The notes under the pieces: model-generated | The model's input: the letters and a program-made list of their open reading frames with translations, nothing else | Databases searched by the model: none | What the model was told of the DNA's origin: nothing | Made by a program: the position numbers and the translations under genes | Shown here: positions 28,595-40,800 of the stretch, one piece after another | How the letters are laid out: each line of letters opens with the position of its first letter | Position numbering within the stretch: the stretch's first letter is position 1 | DNA from: Sanderia malayensis | Lineage: Eukaryota > Cnidaria > Scyphozoa > Semaeostomeae > Pelagiidae | Assembly: GCA_013076295.1 (NCBI GenBank) | Contig: RQOL01000729.1 | Span: 2,170,001 to 2,234,000, forward strand | Reading direction: 5' to 3' | Length of the DNA: 64,000 nucleotides

Positions 28595-31500
28595 CTATAA
28601 TTCCAATTTCTCTAAAATCCGGCAGAGATTCTGTTGATGAAGTAGTGAATTATTCTGCAAAGAAGTTCAGAAGTAAAAAGGAACGAGAGAGTTAACTACC
28701 TTGATCCACCGCAATAGTTTGTTGACAGCATTCATTGCTGTCAATTTACTTGTCATGGGGCTGAATGCAGTGTACAATTCAAATCCAGATGTCACCTGAA
28801 ACAATAAATAAACAACTTAATAAACAAACACAAAAATAAGCCATAGATGGATAAAGAATAAAAGAAAAAGCAAATAGATTATAAAGAAGCAGATAAAACA
28901 AAAGGGATGAAAAAGTAAATAAATTCCATGATAATCGAGATAATACGAAAGAAAAACACAAATATAAATAAAAGCAAAGATAAATAAGTCTGTGGTGAAA
29001 TAAACAAAAGCTTGAATGGATGTATAACTAAATAAATAAAATGAAATGGAAGATCTAAATGTAAGCAGCCAGGTGGATAAATAAATGAATAATAGAGATG
29101 AATAATAATAGAAGAAAATAGAAAGATGCAAAGAAAAAATAAAAGATAGAAAAACAAGTAAACAAAATTGGAATAACAAAGATGATGTCATAAACAAATA
29201 TTACCCATCCAATAAGCATTTCTCTTTCTCCAACGTAGCATAACATTTTTAATGGTCGCAGAGAGGAATGAATTCGATGGTGAAGATAAATATACTGCCC
29301 AAATAGTCTACAATGAAAATTTTCATGCTGAAGTTCGAGCCATCGCAGAGTAAATAGCATATAAAAAGGGAGCTCTAACGTCCACTGTATTGTAGTTGCG
29401 AACGCCTTACAAGTCACAAGATCCTGTCCAACTATGAAGTCATGCTCTTTAATCGAGTAAACTAGACCAACTAGATCACCAACTAGACAAATCAATGACA
29501 AAACAAGTAAACAAACTGAGTAAGCAAATAAACAAAAACAAACCTGTCTCTTTGTTCCTGAGTTGTGTAAGGTGGGCCAACCTGAGGTGATGTGAACTGA
29601 GCAGTGCTTCGTGATTTGTAAATAAAATGCCAAAGGTCTGGTATGCCAGTTTGATCTTCAACAAGGAAAGAACACTTATATCAATTAAGCAACCCCCTCT
29701 TTTAAGCACCCTATCTAACAAACGATCTCTTTTAACCACCCTGTCTAATAAAACTCCTCTTTTAACCACCCTGTCTAATAAAACTCCTCTTTTAACCACC
29801 CTGTCTAATAAACCCCTCTTTTAACAACCCTGTCTAATAAACCTCCTCTTTTAACCACCCTATCTAATAAACCTCCTCTTTTAACCACCATCTCTCCTCC
29901 AATCACAACAGCATTTAAAACTTAAAAAATTTCAATAAACGCACCGGGCGTCTAGTCTTTGGCTTGTGTGAACTATGTGGTATCTTTGGGAGTTGTGAAG
30001 GATCAAATGGTGATTGGCAGCATCGGTTGGTGGGTGGGTGTGAAGGATTAAAGCATGTCAGCAATATTAGTACAATTCAAGTTTCCAAACGATGGACTAC
30101 TTACTTATCATATAACTGCCTTTGGTATTCGCTCTTGTCACTGACTCCAAGCATCTGTAACGATCAAGTCTCTGAAGTAAAAAAGGATATGTGTTAGTAT
30201 TTGCTCCACATTGGCCAACTTCCCCATTGGTGGCACTCCTATCCACACTGCACTTACACTGTATGTACACTTGCATTTTGTACTTATACTGCAATTGTAA
30301 CTGTGCTACAGTTTGTTTATACTCCACTGATGCTTCCACAATAATTATGATTCAACCACATTTCTACATTTCTCTACAATATCATAGACTATTGTTCTGT
30401 AAAAATACTTTGCTTTGACTTCATGTATAATTGCACAACCCTTCCTCGGTCTTGTATAACCTTTGCTACATCTGTCGAGGTATGCATTTCTCTCTAATTT
30501 CAATCCACTGGTTTATATCTTAATGCATTTATTTCGTCAAGCAATGGTATAATAGAATCTGGCAGGCATATAGCACTGGTAGGCATATCAGAACACCTTC
30601 TACTTGGAGCTCACTGGCAAACAAGCCACATATGACAATTATATAGGCTAAAATACCTCTTGGTTTACAAACCTCTTTGATTTTGGCTTTGCATTGAGCA
30701 AGTTCAAAAAACGAATTGCGATCAGTTGAAAGCAGTAGCAAACAGGCTGGACAACTATCTTCGAAGTAGGACACATAGGCGTGCAAGTAACCACTGTTGT
30801 CGAATCTCGGTAGACAAATTGGGGTCCACGATTCGGCAGAACGAAATGATGTGGATGCACTGACGAGGTTGAAAATCAGATGCAGATCTACAAAATTAAA
30901 AGGAAAACGACAGAGGTCAATCAAAATCAAACCAATCAGATGCAGCAGGCAATCAGTAAGAAAGAGCCATTGTCTCACGAATAGTTATTAGAGCCAACGT
31001 CTCTCGAATAGATATTAGAGACAATCTCTCGAATAGATATTAGAGACACTGTCTCTCGAATAGATATTAGAGCCAACGTCTCTCGAATAGATGTTAGAGA
31101 CACTGTCTCTCGGATACCTATTAGAGCCACTGTCTCTCGAATAGATATTAGAGCCAACGTCTCTCGGATAGATATTAGAGCCACTGTCTCTCGAAATGTT
31201 ATTAGAGCCACTGTCTCTCGAAAAGATATTAGAGTCACTGCCTCTCGGATAGATATTAGAGACACTATCTCTCAAAGAGATATTAGAGCCAATGTCTCTC
31301 AAATAGATATTAGAGACCCTGTCTCTCGAAAAGTTATTAGAGCCACTGTCGCTCGGATAGTTATTAGAACCACTGTCCCTCTCCCTAGTGCCACTACACC
31401 ATGTAGAAACTTAGCGATCAATGTACTTCATAGAGATACGAAAACCAATGCATAGGACAATGTAATATAAGGCTGTTGTCTTACCCGAGGGATGCAAGAT

Positions 31501-34500
31501 GAATTTCTTCGGCCTGACCATGGTAACCAGCTGGTTATCTGCCACTAATATTGCAAATACCAAGTCCTGGCAAAGAGAGGGGCAAAGTCAACAACCGCTT
31601 AACTTATTTCAGATACGTAAAACTCATATTTTAATCAGTTTTTGCCAGAGGAGGCAGATGCAATGCCTTTGCAATGATAGACAGGTTAGGTTGCAAGATT
31701 AGGCCACCAGATTTTTGATTAATCATGTGGTTTTGAATGAAAGATCGTAATTATCAAGAATTGAACTTATCCAAAATTGGACAGGATGTAATACCATACA
31801 CCATAGAGTGTCTCTTACCACCACCAATAGAAACACACGAATAATGAAAACTATAGCACTCGTACAAACCTTGGCTCTGGCTTGCATTAATGTCTGTCCG
31901 ATAACGTCCCTAACAGTACTGGACAGAGACAGACAACGAACCTGAAAATAAATAATGATAACAGGATAATGATAACCATAACGAGATTAGCTCAACCTTT
32001 CCTTATTCCATTTAAACTGCAATCAGTTACAGCAAAAAATAATCCAAGGAAAATCACATTAAATTTGAATGCACTTACAGCACCGAGAAGAAAACTTGGA
32101 TCTGAACTTATCAAGTTGAGAAGGTTATCAATAAACTTTTCTGTTCCTAAAAAGAAACATTTTGCAAGAATAAGCATTGATATCGAAGGAAAGCAGCCGA
32201 AGAGGTTTTGCGTTGAAGAGAATCACTGTATCTCAAAGGGGTTTAAGAGCCACTGTATCTCGCTAAAAAAGTAGAGCCACCGTCTCTTGCAGAGAAATCA
32301 CAGCCATTGTCTTTTTGAGATAAATAAGAATAATTGTATCTCGTAAAGACATCAGAGACACTATCTCACACTCGTTGAGATTTCACAGCCATTATACGTG
32401 GCATGTAGTCTTATCTAAAGATGCTTGAACCACTGTCTCTTGAGAAGCATTACAACGAACATTTCGTACGGAGATATTTGAGCCATTTTGCTTCTCAAAG
32501 AGAAATCTGAACCACCCTCAGTCGCAGTGAAATTAAAATCATCGCCCCTTGTAGGAAAATTAGAGGAATTGTTCCTAAATATCTCCAGAAATGCTTTATG
32601 GCCAAGATCTATAGTACAAAGAGTAGAAATAAGAACCAGTGCCTCTCGTAAAGATACGAGAGCCAGTGTTGACAAAGGCGCAGCGACACCAAAAATGTCA
32701 CTTCTCTACTTACCCGATAAAAGCTTTCTTAAATCGTAATTTCTTCTTTGTTCAAAGACTCTGCTTAGCTGACTAAATGTCAAAACGCTCAGAACTTGAT
32801 GATAGACATATGTCAGTTGAACCAACAACTAGAAAAAAATTCACCAAATACGTCAGCCTTCTAAGAATACTATACACCACATTATATACGACTGTTTGTT
32901 TTGTGGTGCTTCGTGTCATGTAGGCAGAGCAGTGTGGATAAAAATTGTCTTATGCTAGCGTCAAGCGTCAAGATCTGAGTAACAACTTATAATATGTTGG
33001 CCGCTTTATTCATCTACCATAAGCTAGACCATATCTATCTGGGTTTCAAAGGCAAAAGACAGTGCTCAATACTACAAGACAAAAGTTCTTAGGACGAAAA
33101 TGCGAAAAAAGCCATCAACCCACAACCCGTAAAATTCCTTTTTGAGGGCTTAATTACACCCACCACACCTATAGACCACATTGTTTTCGGGAAGAAGGGG
33201 ATTCAAGGATATCTGAAAAATTTGTAAAAGTCGTAAGTGTCCCAGGACGTTTATCGCCCATTGTATAAGCTATCCAGTATAAGGCATGTGTATACATAGA
33301 AGAACAACAGAAAAATAGACTGTTTGACGAGGGCTCTTGCACGAAAGTCAAAGTTGCATGGAACCAGCCGTTTCGTTTCTGTATTGAATACTGCATGACA
33401 GCATCAACGTCACATTCAATGTGATGTGTATATATAAACCTGGAAATCTCACCTGGGCTGGAGAATCGTTCGCAGAGCAGACAGCAACAAGTATCAAAGG
33501 ACCTCGTACAAGGAACATGAATTTATGCTTTCCTGCTATTATCACTCTGCAACAAAGGAAGAACATGCATGAAAATGTGAATCACTACTGATCTATACGG
33601 AGTGGAGAGTCTGAATAACGGATAACTATGGACATAAACGTCACTATCTGTTGTTGTAAAGCTTCGGTTATGTAGAGGGCTTATTGGCAATAGCTTCAAA
33701 CAGCCCTTGACTTGGTTATCGATATTGTAAAAGCCATGGTTAATAATAGACAATAAAGGTACATGACATTATCGATACAAAAAAACCTTCAAAATAAAAC
33801 CAAGATGTCTTGTTGTCGAGAGGTGCCAGTTAATGGAGTTCCAGTTACTGGTTCGTAAACAAGCTATTGTGGACACTCGTTATAACGAAATATCTCCACA
33901 ATATGGCGCAATTCTCAGCGTAAAAAACTATAATATACTTCCGATATTTCAAACCATCAAAGAACCAAATAGAATGGATAGATTCTGCTAATGTCCTAGC
34001 TATCAAATGGTCAAAGAAATGAGTAGACTGGCATGCATGGTTTTCAAGGGAAAGGCAGTTCGAGTTGAAGATTATACGCATTATCAGGGTTCGCAGTAAC
34101 CGGGTCTTAAACTTTTGTTTTTTTGAACAGCTCCAAATGTCACGCTTTCTTCAACATTTTCCAAAATATCATAGTATTTCTTCAACACCTTCACAGTGTT
34201 CATTATATTCATATTCATAAGACTTTGACTGTATTCATACCTTATGTTATCATCATTATCCTGAACAAAAGATACCAATGCCTGCATAACTCCCATCATC
34301 GTGACCAATTTTTCTTCGTTTCCATACCTATTATGGAATAAAGAATTGAACATTTTATTTACTGCTACAGCAATGATCATTGTCTACAGTTATGAACTAC
34401 AATCCAATAAGCCATATTGGCAAAAAAAGATGCATGCTTAACTGCTCAACTATGCACAGTTTGAATGCATAAGATATCTAATTAACTTTAACAGTGTCTG

Positions 34501-36251
34501 CATCATGGGCATTGTAGAAAGATAAATTGAGCTTTACACAGAACACAAATGATTACTTAATTTGCAAAAATAAAGAATGCAGAATCATACTTAGCAGAAG
34601 ACGCAAAAATAGAGATAAGTACCTTGAATAAATTGGTTTTCCAGCTTCACTGAGAATGAATACATGTTTTTTATGCCTTGCCCACTCTGGATCATTGACA
34701 TCTACCATCAATAAAAAATATTGTTAATAAAATAGACTATGAGATTTACTCCATCTAGAATAACTGTATGCAGTGGAGCCTCCAGATAATGGACACCTAT
34801 ATACGATTGATGACATTGTCTGTTGTAGAGAGGTGTATGTTGTATAGGGGTTGCTTTTGAAAAGAGATGACCATGGAAAGTTCTGAAACAAAAATATTTG
34901 TCCAGTAAAGAGACATGTCCACTATAGGTGTCCAATAATAGAGATTCCACTGTATATTCATATATCCTTGCAATAGATGCAGCTGTCTCTAAGCAATATA
35001 TGTCTTTATCTTTTTTCATTATATGCAACTATTCCTCTGCAATATTTATGTCAAGGGATATCAACATACACCCATAATATGTCATGAAAGTGGCAAAAAA
35101 TAAATTGAAAACTATCAGGGGTCAGGTTTGGAGGATAGACTTGTTGAAGCTAGGCTACACTATAGACATACATAAGCAGAGAGAAGTAATTGTTGCACTT
35201 ATCTCTAATCAAAATATTCAGCTGTCTTGTGTGTTGCATATAATCTCTGCAACATATGTCCCTGTGCCTATTACTACACAGTATAAGCAGTAGCCGAGAT
35301 TAAGGGTCCTGCAACAATTACATCAGAAAACACATCATCTCACCTTCAGATATAGAATCTCTATCAGCCGACTTTAAAGTGCCTGCACGCTGCTTTCTGA
35401 CTTCTAGGAGAGCAGCAAATAACATTGGTACAATGCATTGGACAGAGACATGGGAAATATACAGAATCAGATACAATAAACATGGCATGGCTTTGGGACA
35501 ATAGGATAAAAGCTATACATTTTTATACCATTTATATCTTCTTCACTATTAATCCTGTCAGCAACAGCAATTTCTGCAGTTACCTCGAAGCTTTCATCAA
35601 CACTGGCAGGCTTTACTTCTGCATACGGTGTATCAACTGTATCATAAAATGTTATCAAATTTACTTCAATTCCATTCCAATCATAGTTGTTTATGTCACA
35701 AACTAAGTAAACATAATGAAAAAAAGCAAATAAATCAGAGAAGGTTGTATTTATTTACCCGCATGTTGGAGATCACTCTCGCAATCGTCAAAGGATTCAG
35801 ATGTAGACAATATTCTACTAGAGCATTCGCCATCAATATTTTTGACAACCAGCTCGTTACTCAGATCTTCATAAGAATCAGCTGCAAACATTGTTGAATC
35901 AAGTTTCCTTAAAAAGATGCACAAGCCATGTAACTTAGATTTTTTATTCTAAGGCGACTAGAACTGCTGGGACATGCTTTGAGCACATCTTAAGGCCCAC
36001 AGAAGCAGCACGGACTCATCCTGATGGAGAGAGACATGAGGGCAACATTTAGGCCCATGATTAAAGTGGTAAAAACACGTTGGTACTACAATGAAGCTTT
36101 GATAAAAGGTATAAGCATAGATATAAACTAAGAGACAGAAAATAACTTACGCAGCTCCAGGTTCTTCTCCCTCTTCAATGCTTGCCACTTCGTCGCTGAC
36201 ATCTTCAAATTTTCCATCACTTTTCCTTGAAGACGTAGAAGTAGCCGCCAT
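28595..36251 (-). CDS. MON1: Vacuolar fusion protein MON1 homologue, about 17 exons
   Basis: MON1 pairs with CCZ1 as the guanine-nucleotide exchange factor that loads Rab7 on late endosomes. Exons: 36151-36251, 35759-35907, 35529-35636, 35344-35403, 34623-34701, 34241-34327, 33453-33546, 32714-32828, 32079-32140, 31870-31941, 31485-31566, 30673-30887, 30105-30171, 29544-29655, 29205-29307, 28700-28795, 28595-28654. Phases agree throughout, giving about 553 residues, the usual length. An acidic N-terminus contains SYEDLSNE, as in vertebrate MON1. Longin domain 1 starts at [20 protein letters not shown]. Other matches are [78 protein letters not shown] and [15 protein letters not shown]. For exon 2 I chose the acceptor upstream of the nearest AG because the nearer one creates an in-frame stop. 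The last exon (60 bp) does not resemble the usual MON1 C-terminus and is the weak part. Several introns carry minisatellites. Confidence 0.94.
29697..29896. repeat. 30-bp minisatellite, about 6.5 copies, in a MON1 intron
   Basis: The unit is ctcttttaaccaccctgtct followed by aataaaactc. Copies differ by a few bases. It begins about 40 bp upstream of the MON1 exon 29544-29655 in transcript orientation. Confidence 0.9.
30970..31385. repeat. 27-bp minisatellite, about 15 copies, in a MON1 intron
   Basis: The unit is gtctctcgaatagatattag followed by agccact or agacact, exactly 27 bp over most copies. Because 27 is divisible by three and the unit has no stop in several frames, the array is open as a nine-residue repeat on the minus strand. 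It lies inside the intron between MON1 exons at 31485-31566 and 30673-30887, so I do not take it as coding. Confidence 0.9.
32220..32680. repeat. Diverged relatives of the 27-bp minisatellite in another MON1 intron
   Basis: Irregularly spaced units such as 'gtatctcaaaggggtttaag agccact', 'gtctcttgcagagaaatcac' and 'gcctctcgtaaagatacgag' share the (g)tctct...gagccact pattern of the array at 30970. They look like an older, decayed array in the intron between the exons at 32714 and 32079. Confidence 0.6.
34771..34952. mobile_element. Inverted-repeat element with CAGTGGA ends in a MON1 intron
   Basis: It begins CAGTGGAGCCTCCAGATAAT and ends in the inverted 'aggtgtccaataatagagattccactg', giving roughly 28-bp imperfect ends. 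CAGTGG-type ends resemble pogo/Tigger MITEs. Related diverged segments occur near 5585-5660 and 33590-33730. Confidence 0.6.
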
Positions 36252-37036
36252 ACCTTCTTCCGCGAAACTAAACAGTCTCCATTTCAAAGCGAGATTTCCC
36301 GGCAAAAGGAAAACATTTTTAAAAATTTAAAAGCTCAAATATAAAACAGTATGTACTAAATTAATTAAGTCATTCATGAATATTACAAATAAATCTTGGC
36401 TGCTTAATAATCATATTAATTTTGTTTATTATAAACAATGAGCGATTAAAACAAATGAATAACCAAGTTCTTCTTTATGAATGTTAATTTAGCTATCTAT
36501 ATATACCTGTTGGCCAACTATTATCTTCTTTTATAAAACGGATAACTCATTTGGCTTTTGGTAGAAGTCTTGTTTACATTAACCAATCCTTAGAGGTCCA
36601 CTCCTTCTCAGCTTGGCTTGTCACCGCGTGGGTCTGTTCTACAATGGTTCTGCACCATCACACCAACGTGAACTGCATCTCCAGGACGAAATACAACTTT
36701 GCACAAGAGGGACACAAGAAAAGTATACAGGCAATGAAAAAGTTCCAGAGAATATACATTTTAACCATTTCGCATTGAAAAACGACTGTAGAAACCTAGG
36801 ATCGTATTGCACGTGTCGTATAAGACAGCAATAAATCAATGTTACGCATGCTACACAATTCAATCACTGACCCTCAGTGATGGGTAAGTTTAGCCAACTG
36901 GTATACCATGCGAGGTGATAAATTCACCGGGACAATAACTAAGATAACCCACAATTAATAGATTACTCGTTTTCTTCACATTTAGCAGCAGTACAGCATA
37001 ATTCCTATAGAATCACATTGTTTGATAAAACGAATC

Positions 37037-37088
37037 ATGATGCGTATACGAGGCTAGAGAAGATATCATGATGCGTATACGAGGGTAG
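37037..37088. repeat. Short direct repeat upstream of MON1
   Basis: The sequence atcatgatgcgtatacgagg occurs twice, 30 bp apart, in the 1.56-kb interval between the MON1 start and the end of the next gene. Confidence 0.7.
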
Positions 37089-37776
37089 GGTTGATATAGA
37101 ATTGCGGGAAATAGGTTGCGTGGGGTTTGAAATAGAGTATGGGGCACCAAACATCACGAGCCAAAAAAGGGGCTATCATTTCTCCCCCCCCCCGTGCACC
37201 ATTACCACAGTCGACTGATAAATCAATGAATCAATATGGAATCCCAGTTTCAACTATCGTAACGAAATCAATACATGGGGGTAAGTACGGTTCTGTGGCA
37301 GCCCTTCATTCCTCTTCAGCACCTACCCTCCTCCACGTTCAAGCCACACAGCACGTCTCTTTCCAATGTGCTAATTACATACAAACAAGCAGTCTGTGCT
37401 TCTAACACCCCCCTCCCTAGTTACAAAGCCTGCCTCCATCCCCTCCCTGTCCCGGCCCTAAAAATTACATGTCTAATTCTAAGAACATTTTATACATAAC
37501 TATGAAACCCATAACACAGACGGAGTATGATGGCTGTCCTATAAAGGGAGATGGAATGGAATCATCGAGATCGCCCTACTTTACCGAATTTCTACTGCCG
37601 CATCTATGTGATGAATCGTTGCTGCTAAATTATTGTTGTAAAAAAATAGTCCAGTTTTACAAAACATAAAAAGTCCAAAGAGATTTGTTGTTGCTGGTTG
37701 TTGCAAATTTAAGTTGTGAGCAAAACTCGTGCTCGGCTAATTCACTGGGTGAGTCATATTACTTTTTGTTGATACT

Positions 37777-37782
37777 TTTATT
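37777..37782 (-). terminator. Possible polyadenylation signal of the short PPP1R12-like gene
   Basis: Reads AATAAA on the minus strand, 29 bases past the stop codon at 37811. Confidence 0.4.
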
Positions 37783-37810
37783 TGCTGCGCAACTCCTGCT
37801 GTTGTTGTCT

Positions 37811-40800
37811 TTATTTCCTTGACGACGTAGACGAGGACATTTGATTGACAACTTTCAGCAGTGCACTATTCTCCTCGCGAAGTCGATAGTTCTCGTTTCG
37901 TAAAGAATCGATTTCCTGCGTACAAAATAACAAAATCTTACACTTTAACACGTTCAATAAACGCTCCCACCTTTCAAGCGCCTCTACCAAGAAACGAGAA
38001 CTTGATATCAAGATCATTTTATATCTGAAGTATGGGGTGTGAGTGTGCATGCTTACTGTTGCATCGTGCACTTATCTACCTGAAATTTAACTCCAATCTC
38101 GGCCCACAAGTGAATACGCGTGCCTCAAAAGCTCTAAGGCGGGGGCTCTCTAGACTCACTACATTACTTCCCTGTGCATCGCGCTTTACTCGCTCGACAC
38201 AAGGGACGAAACGAGCCTAGGCACAGGGACGCAATGTAGTGAGCCTAGAGGCTCTCTGCAACCCTAGCACTTGCTTCGTTTCAATGCAGGACCTCAAAGC
38301 AACGCATCCGTGACTAGAATAAAATTATTTCGAATTGTCGCACAAACAAATCAGCGGTACAGTCTTGGACTGTCAATGAAGAATGACGCCGTCCAAACAC
38401 TATACTTTGTGCTCATGAACATAACAATACAAAAGAAGACCGGGGAATAAATGAAGAAGAAAGATAAAAACCTTTTGCGATTTATCAAATTCTTCTTTCC
38501 ATTCTTGAATGGCTTGTTGATATGCCTGCAGTTGTTGAATTAATGTCTCTTTATCGATACTGTCAAATTCGTCGTCTCTTCCCCTGATAAAAGAAACAAA
38601 CAGCCAATATCATTACGATCAAACAGCCACAAATTCATACAATTGATTCCGCAGTAAACGTCTTCGGTATTTGGTATATAGTTCATAGAGCACTTGACGA
38701 ATTCTACTCTGCCAAGCGACCTTGTTTAGGCCTTATTCGCGGATCTTGAACCTTGCTACCGAGACTCATTGCATTATCTTTTGGTTGAGTGTCAAAAAAT
38801 TCAACAACAAATAAGTAACACGTACAACCGTAAATCCTCGAATAAGCCCCCACCTTCGAATAAGCCCTCCCCTCGAATAAGCCCCCATCCTGATAATCAT
38901 TTACAAGGATATTGAGCTTTGTCTGTCTTCCGAAGAACAAGACAGACAAAGACGACAGTATAGCAACAAAAGAAGGGCGAGATACAGGGACTCAATGCAG
39001 TTAAATGCACGTTCTAAGACAACACATCTATTCTACCATTGCTTGACGAAATAAATGCATTAAGATATAAACCAGTGGATTGAAATTAGAGAGAAATGCA
39101 TACCTCGACCTTCCCTTTCCCTGAAAGAAAATTGAAAACAAAGATCAATTATAAAGACCAAATGCTAAGATATCACTACCAATCTAATAGACTGATAAAA
39201 AAACCATGGTAGAAAATCTTGGCGACTGCACTATATCCCCTTAAGGCTCTACCATCTGACTATCAGATTATGGTTACGACGACTAATAGGACAATTATTA
39301 AAGAATTACGCCAATGTTTCAAGTTATACAACAACAACGAGGAATGAATTCACGCATGCACGTCACTTTATACTGGCTTATAAGAAACTATAAATAGGAT
39401 GGCCAAAAATCATGAAAATCTAGTGGCTACCAGATTCAAGAATAATTAAAAACTGTAAAATTCCCATCCTTATAAAAGAGTCCATTGCCTTTAGTTTGGG
39501 CACGGCATGGATAAGTGGATATTTTTGTTTGAAAAAGATTGCAATTTTTGATATTGACCTGCACGGGTATTTTGCATAACGATCTGAGTTAATACCCATC
39601 CAAAAGTGCCCAAATTCAAAGCAAAGTAATTTTAGGTGCCGAAAATATAAAACCAATTAAGAAACTTTTAGTACTTAGAAGCAAAAAATGTCATGCCAAA
39701 TTAAGAAACTTTTAATACAAGTTGCTGATCCAAGTTTCTTTTTAAAAAACGCTTGGCTTCAAGAAACGGCAGATGCAAAACCGAATATCGGAATGATACG
39801 AAGCAAATGAAGCAAACGGAATATAATCTCAATGCATGGAAAATAAACTTACGAAATAACGAAGCAAACAACAAATGCATCGTTTTCCATTGCACCCGAA
39901 ACCTTGGTTTAGCGAGCTCCCAACATAGCTACATCATACATATATAACCAAGTCCTTGGATTCCTTTAAGGGTAAGTTCTTGAAATATCGAGATAGCAAT
40001 GTAAATAGACATAAAAACATATAAATGCGAAAAATAAACAATTACCTGTGCATCAGTTGAATTCATTTCATTCTGTACTGTATTTTCTTTGACAGCATCT
40101 GGCTCTTCCTTATCAGGCTGAAAGAATAAAGGACAGATGAAAGTTGACTAGAATGCTACCATCCACGATTTGACACGCATGACTGATATAAGTGGATTTC
40201 ATTCTATTAATCAAGAACGACAGTGATTAACACAAGCCTGACAAGATCAAGCCTCATCCACCTAATTATGCATGTTAGTATGTTGGTTATTGGTTAACGT
40301 TGCTGACAAGACTAACTCTCAAAACGGCAAGCGAAATGCAACAAGTGACATTGTGTGCAGCAGGCTTGATAATCACTGCTTTAGTTTACAGTTAGCTGTG
40401 CGGGAGTATACGTTACAGAAAACATATGGGCAACATTCGGTTGTGCAGCCGCAAGCTCGAGAGCCTATTATTTACAATACGTTAGGCTGTATGCCAGCCT
40501 AAGTTGCGGGATGCTTGAAAATTAGTCAGCACACAATAAGCTGGTGAGGATAAGCTGGGATAACTGTTGTATTGAGATTGCAGGATTTGGCTATTCGCAA
40601 AGGCTTTGGTTTAATTGATCAAATACCGAGAACTCCTGCCAGGCGTTTGCTGTTCTAACTGCAAGCAGCGAAGACAATATAAGATTGTGCTTTATCCAGT
40701 AGATTTAGCCTCTCAGTAACTCCATTAGTTCGGTAATTGACGTAGCCAATTAAATATGTCCATGTGGTAGATATAATTGTCCAAATAATTGCTGTAGTCA

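Larger units (their letters stand above)
36252..37810. other. Interval holding the MON1 promoter side
   Basis: Intergenic between MON1 (start 36251) and the short PPP1R12-like gene (stop 37811). It contains a short direct repeat and a C-rich stretch (37180-37450). No promoter motif could be assigned. Confidence 0.5.

Noticed and set aside
28779..29197. Overlapping Phe/Leu/Tyr-rich minus-strand frames that look like membrane proteins
   Set aside because: AT-rich intron of MON1 with 'aataaataaa'-like repeats; the hydrophobic look comes from T-rich codons.
30975..31302. Two 95-codon minus-strand frames with nine-residue repeats
   Set aside because: Produced by the 27-bp minisatellite in an intron whose flanking MON1 exons splice in phase without it.
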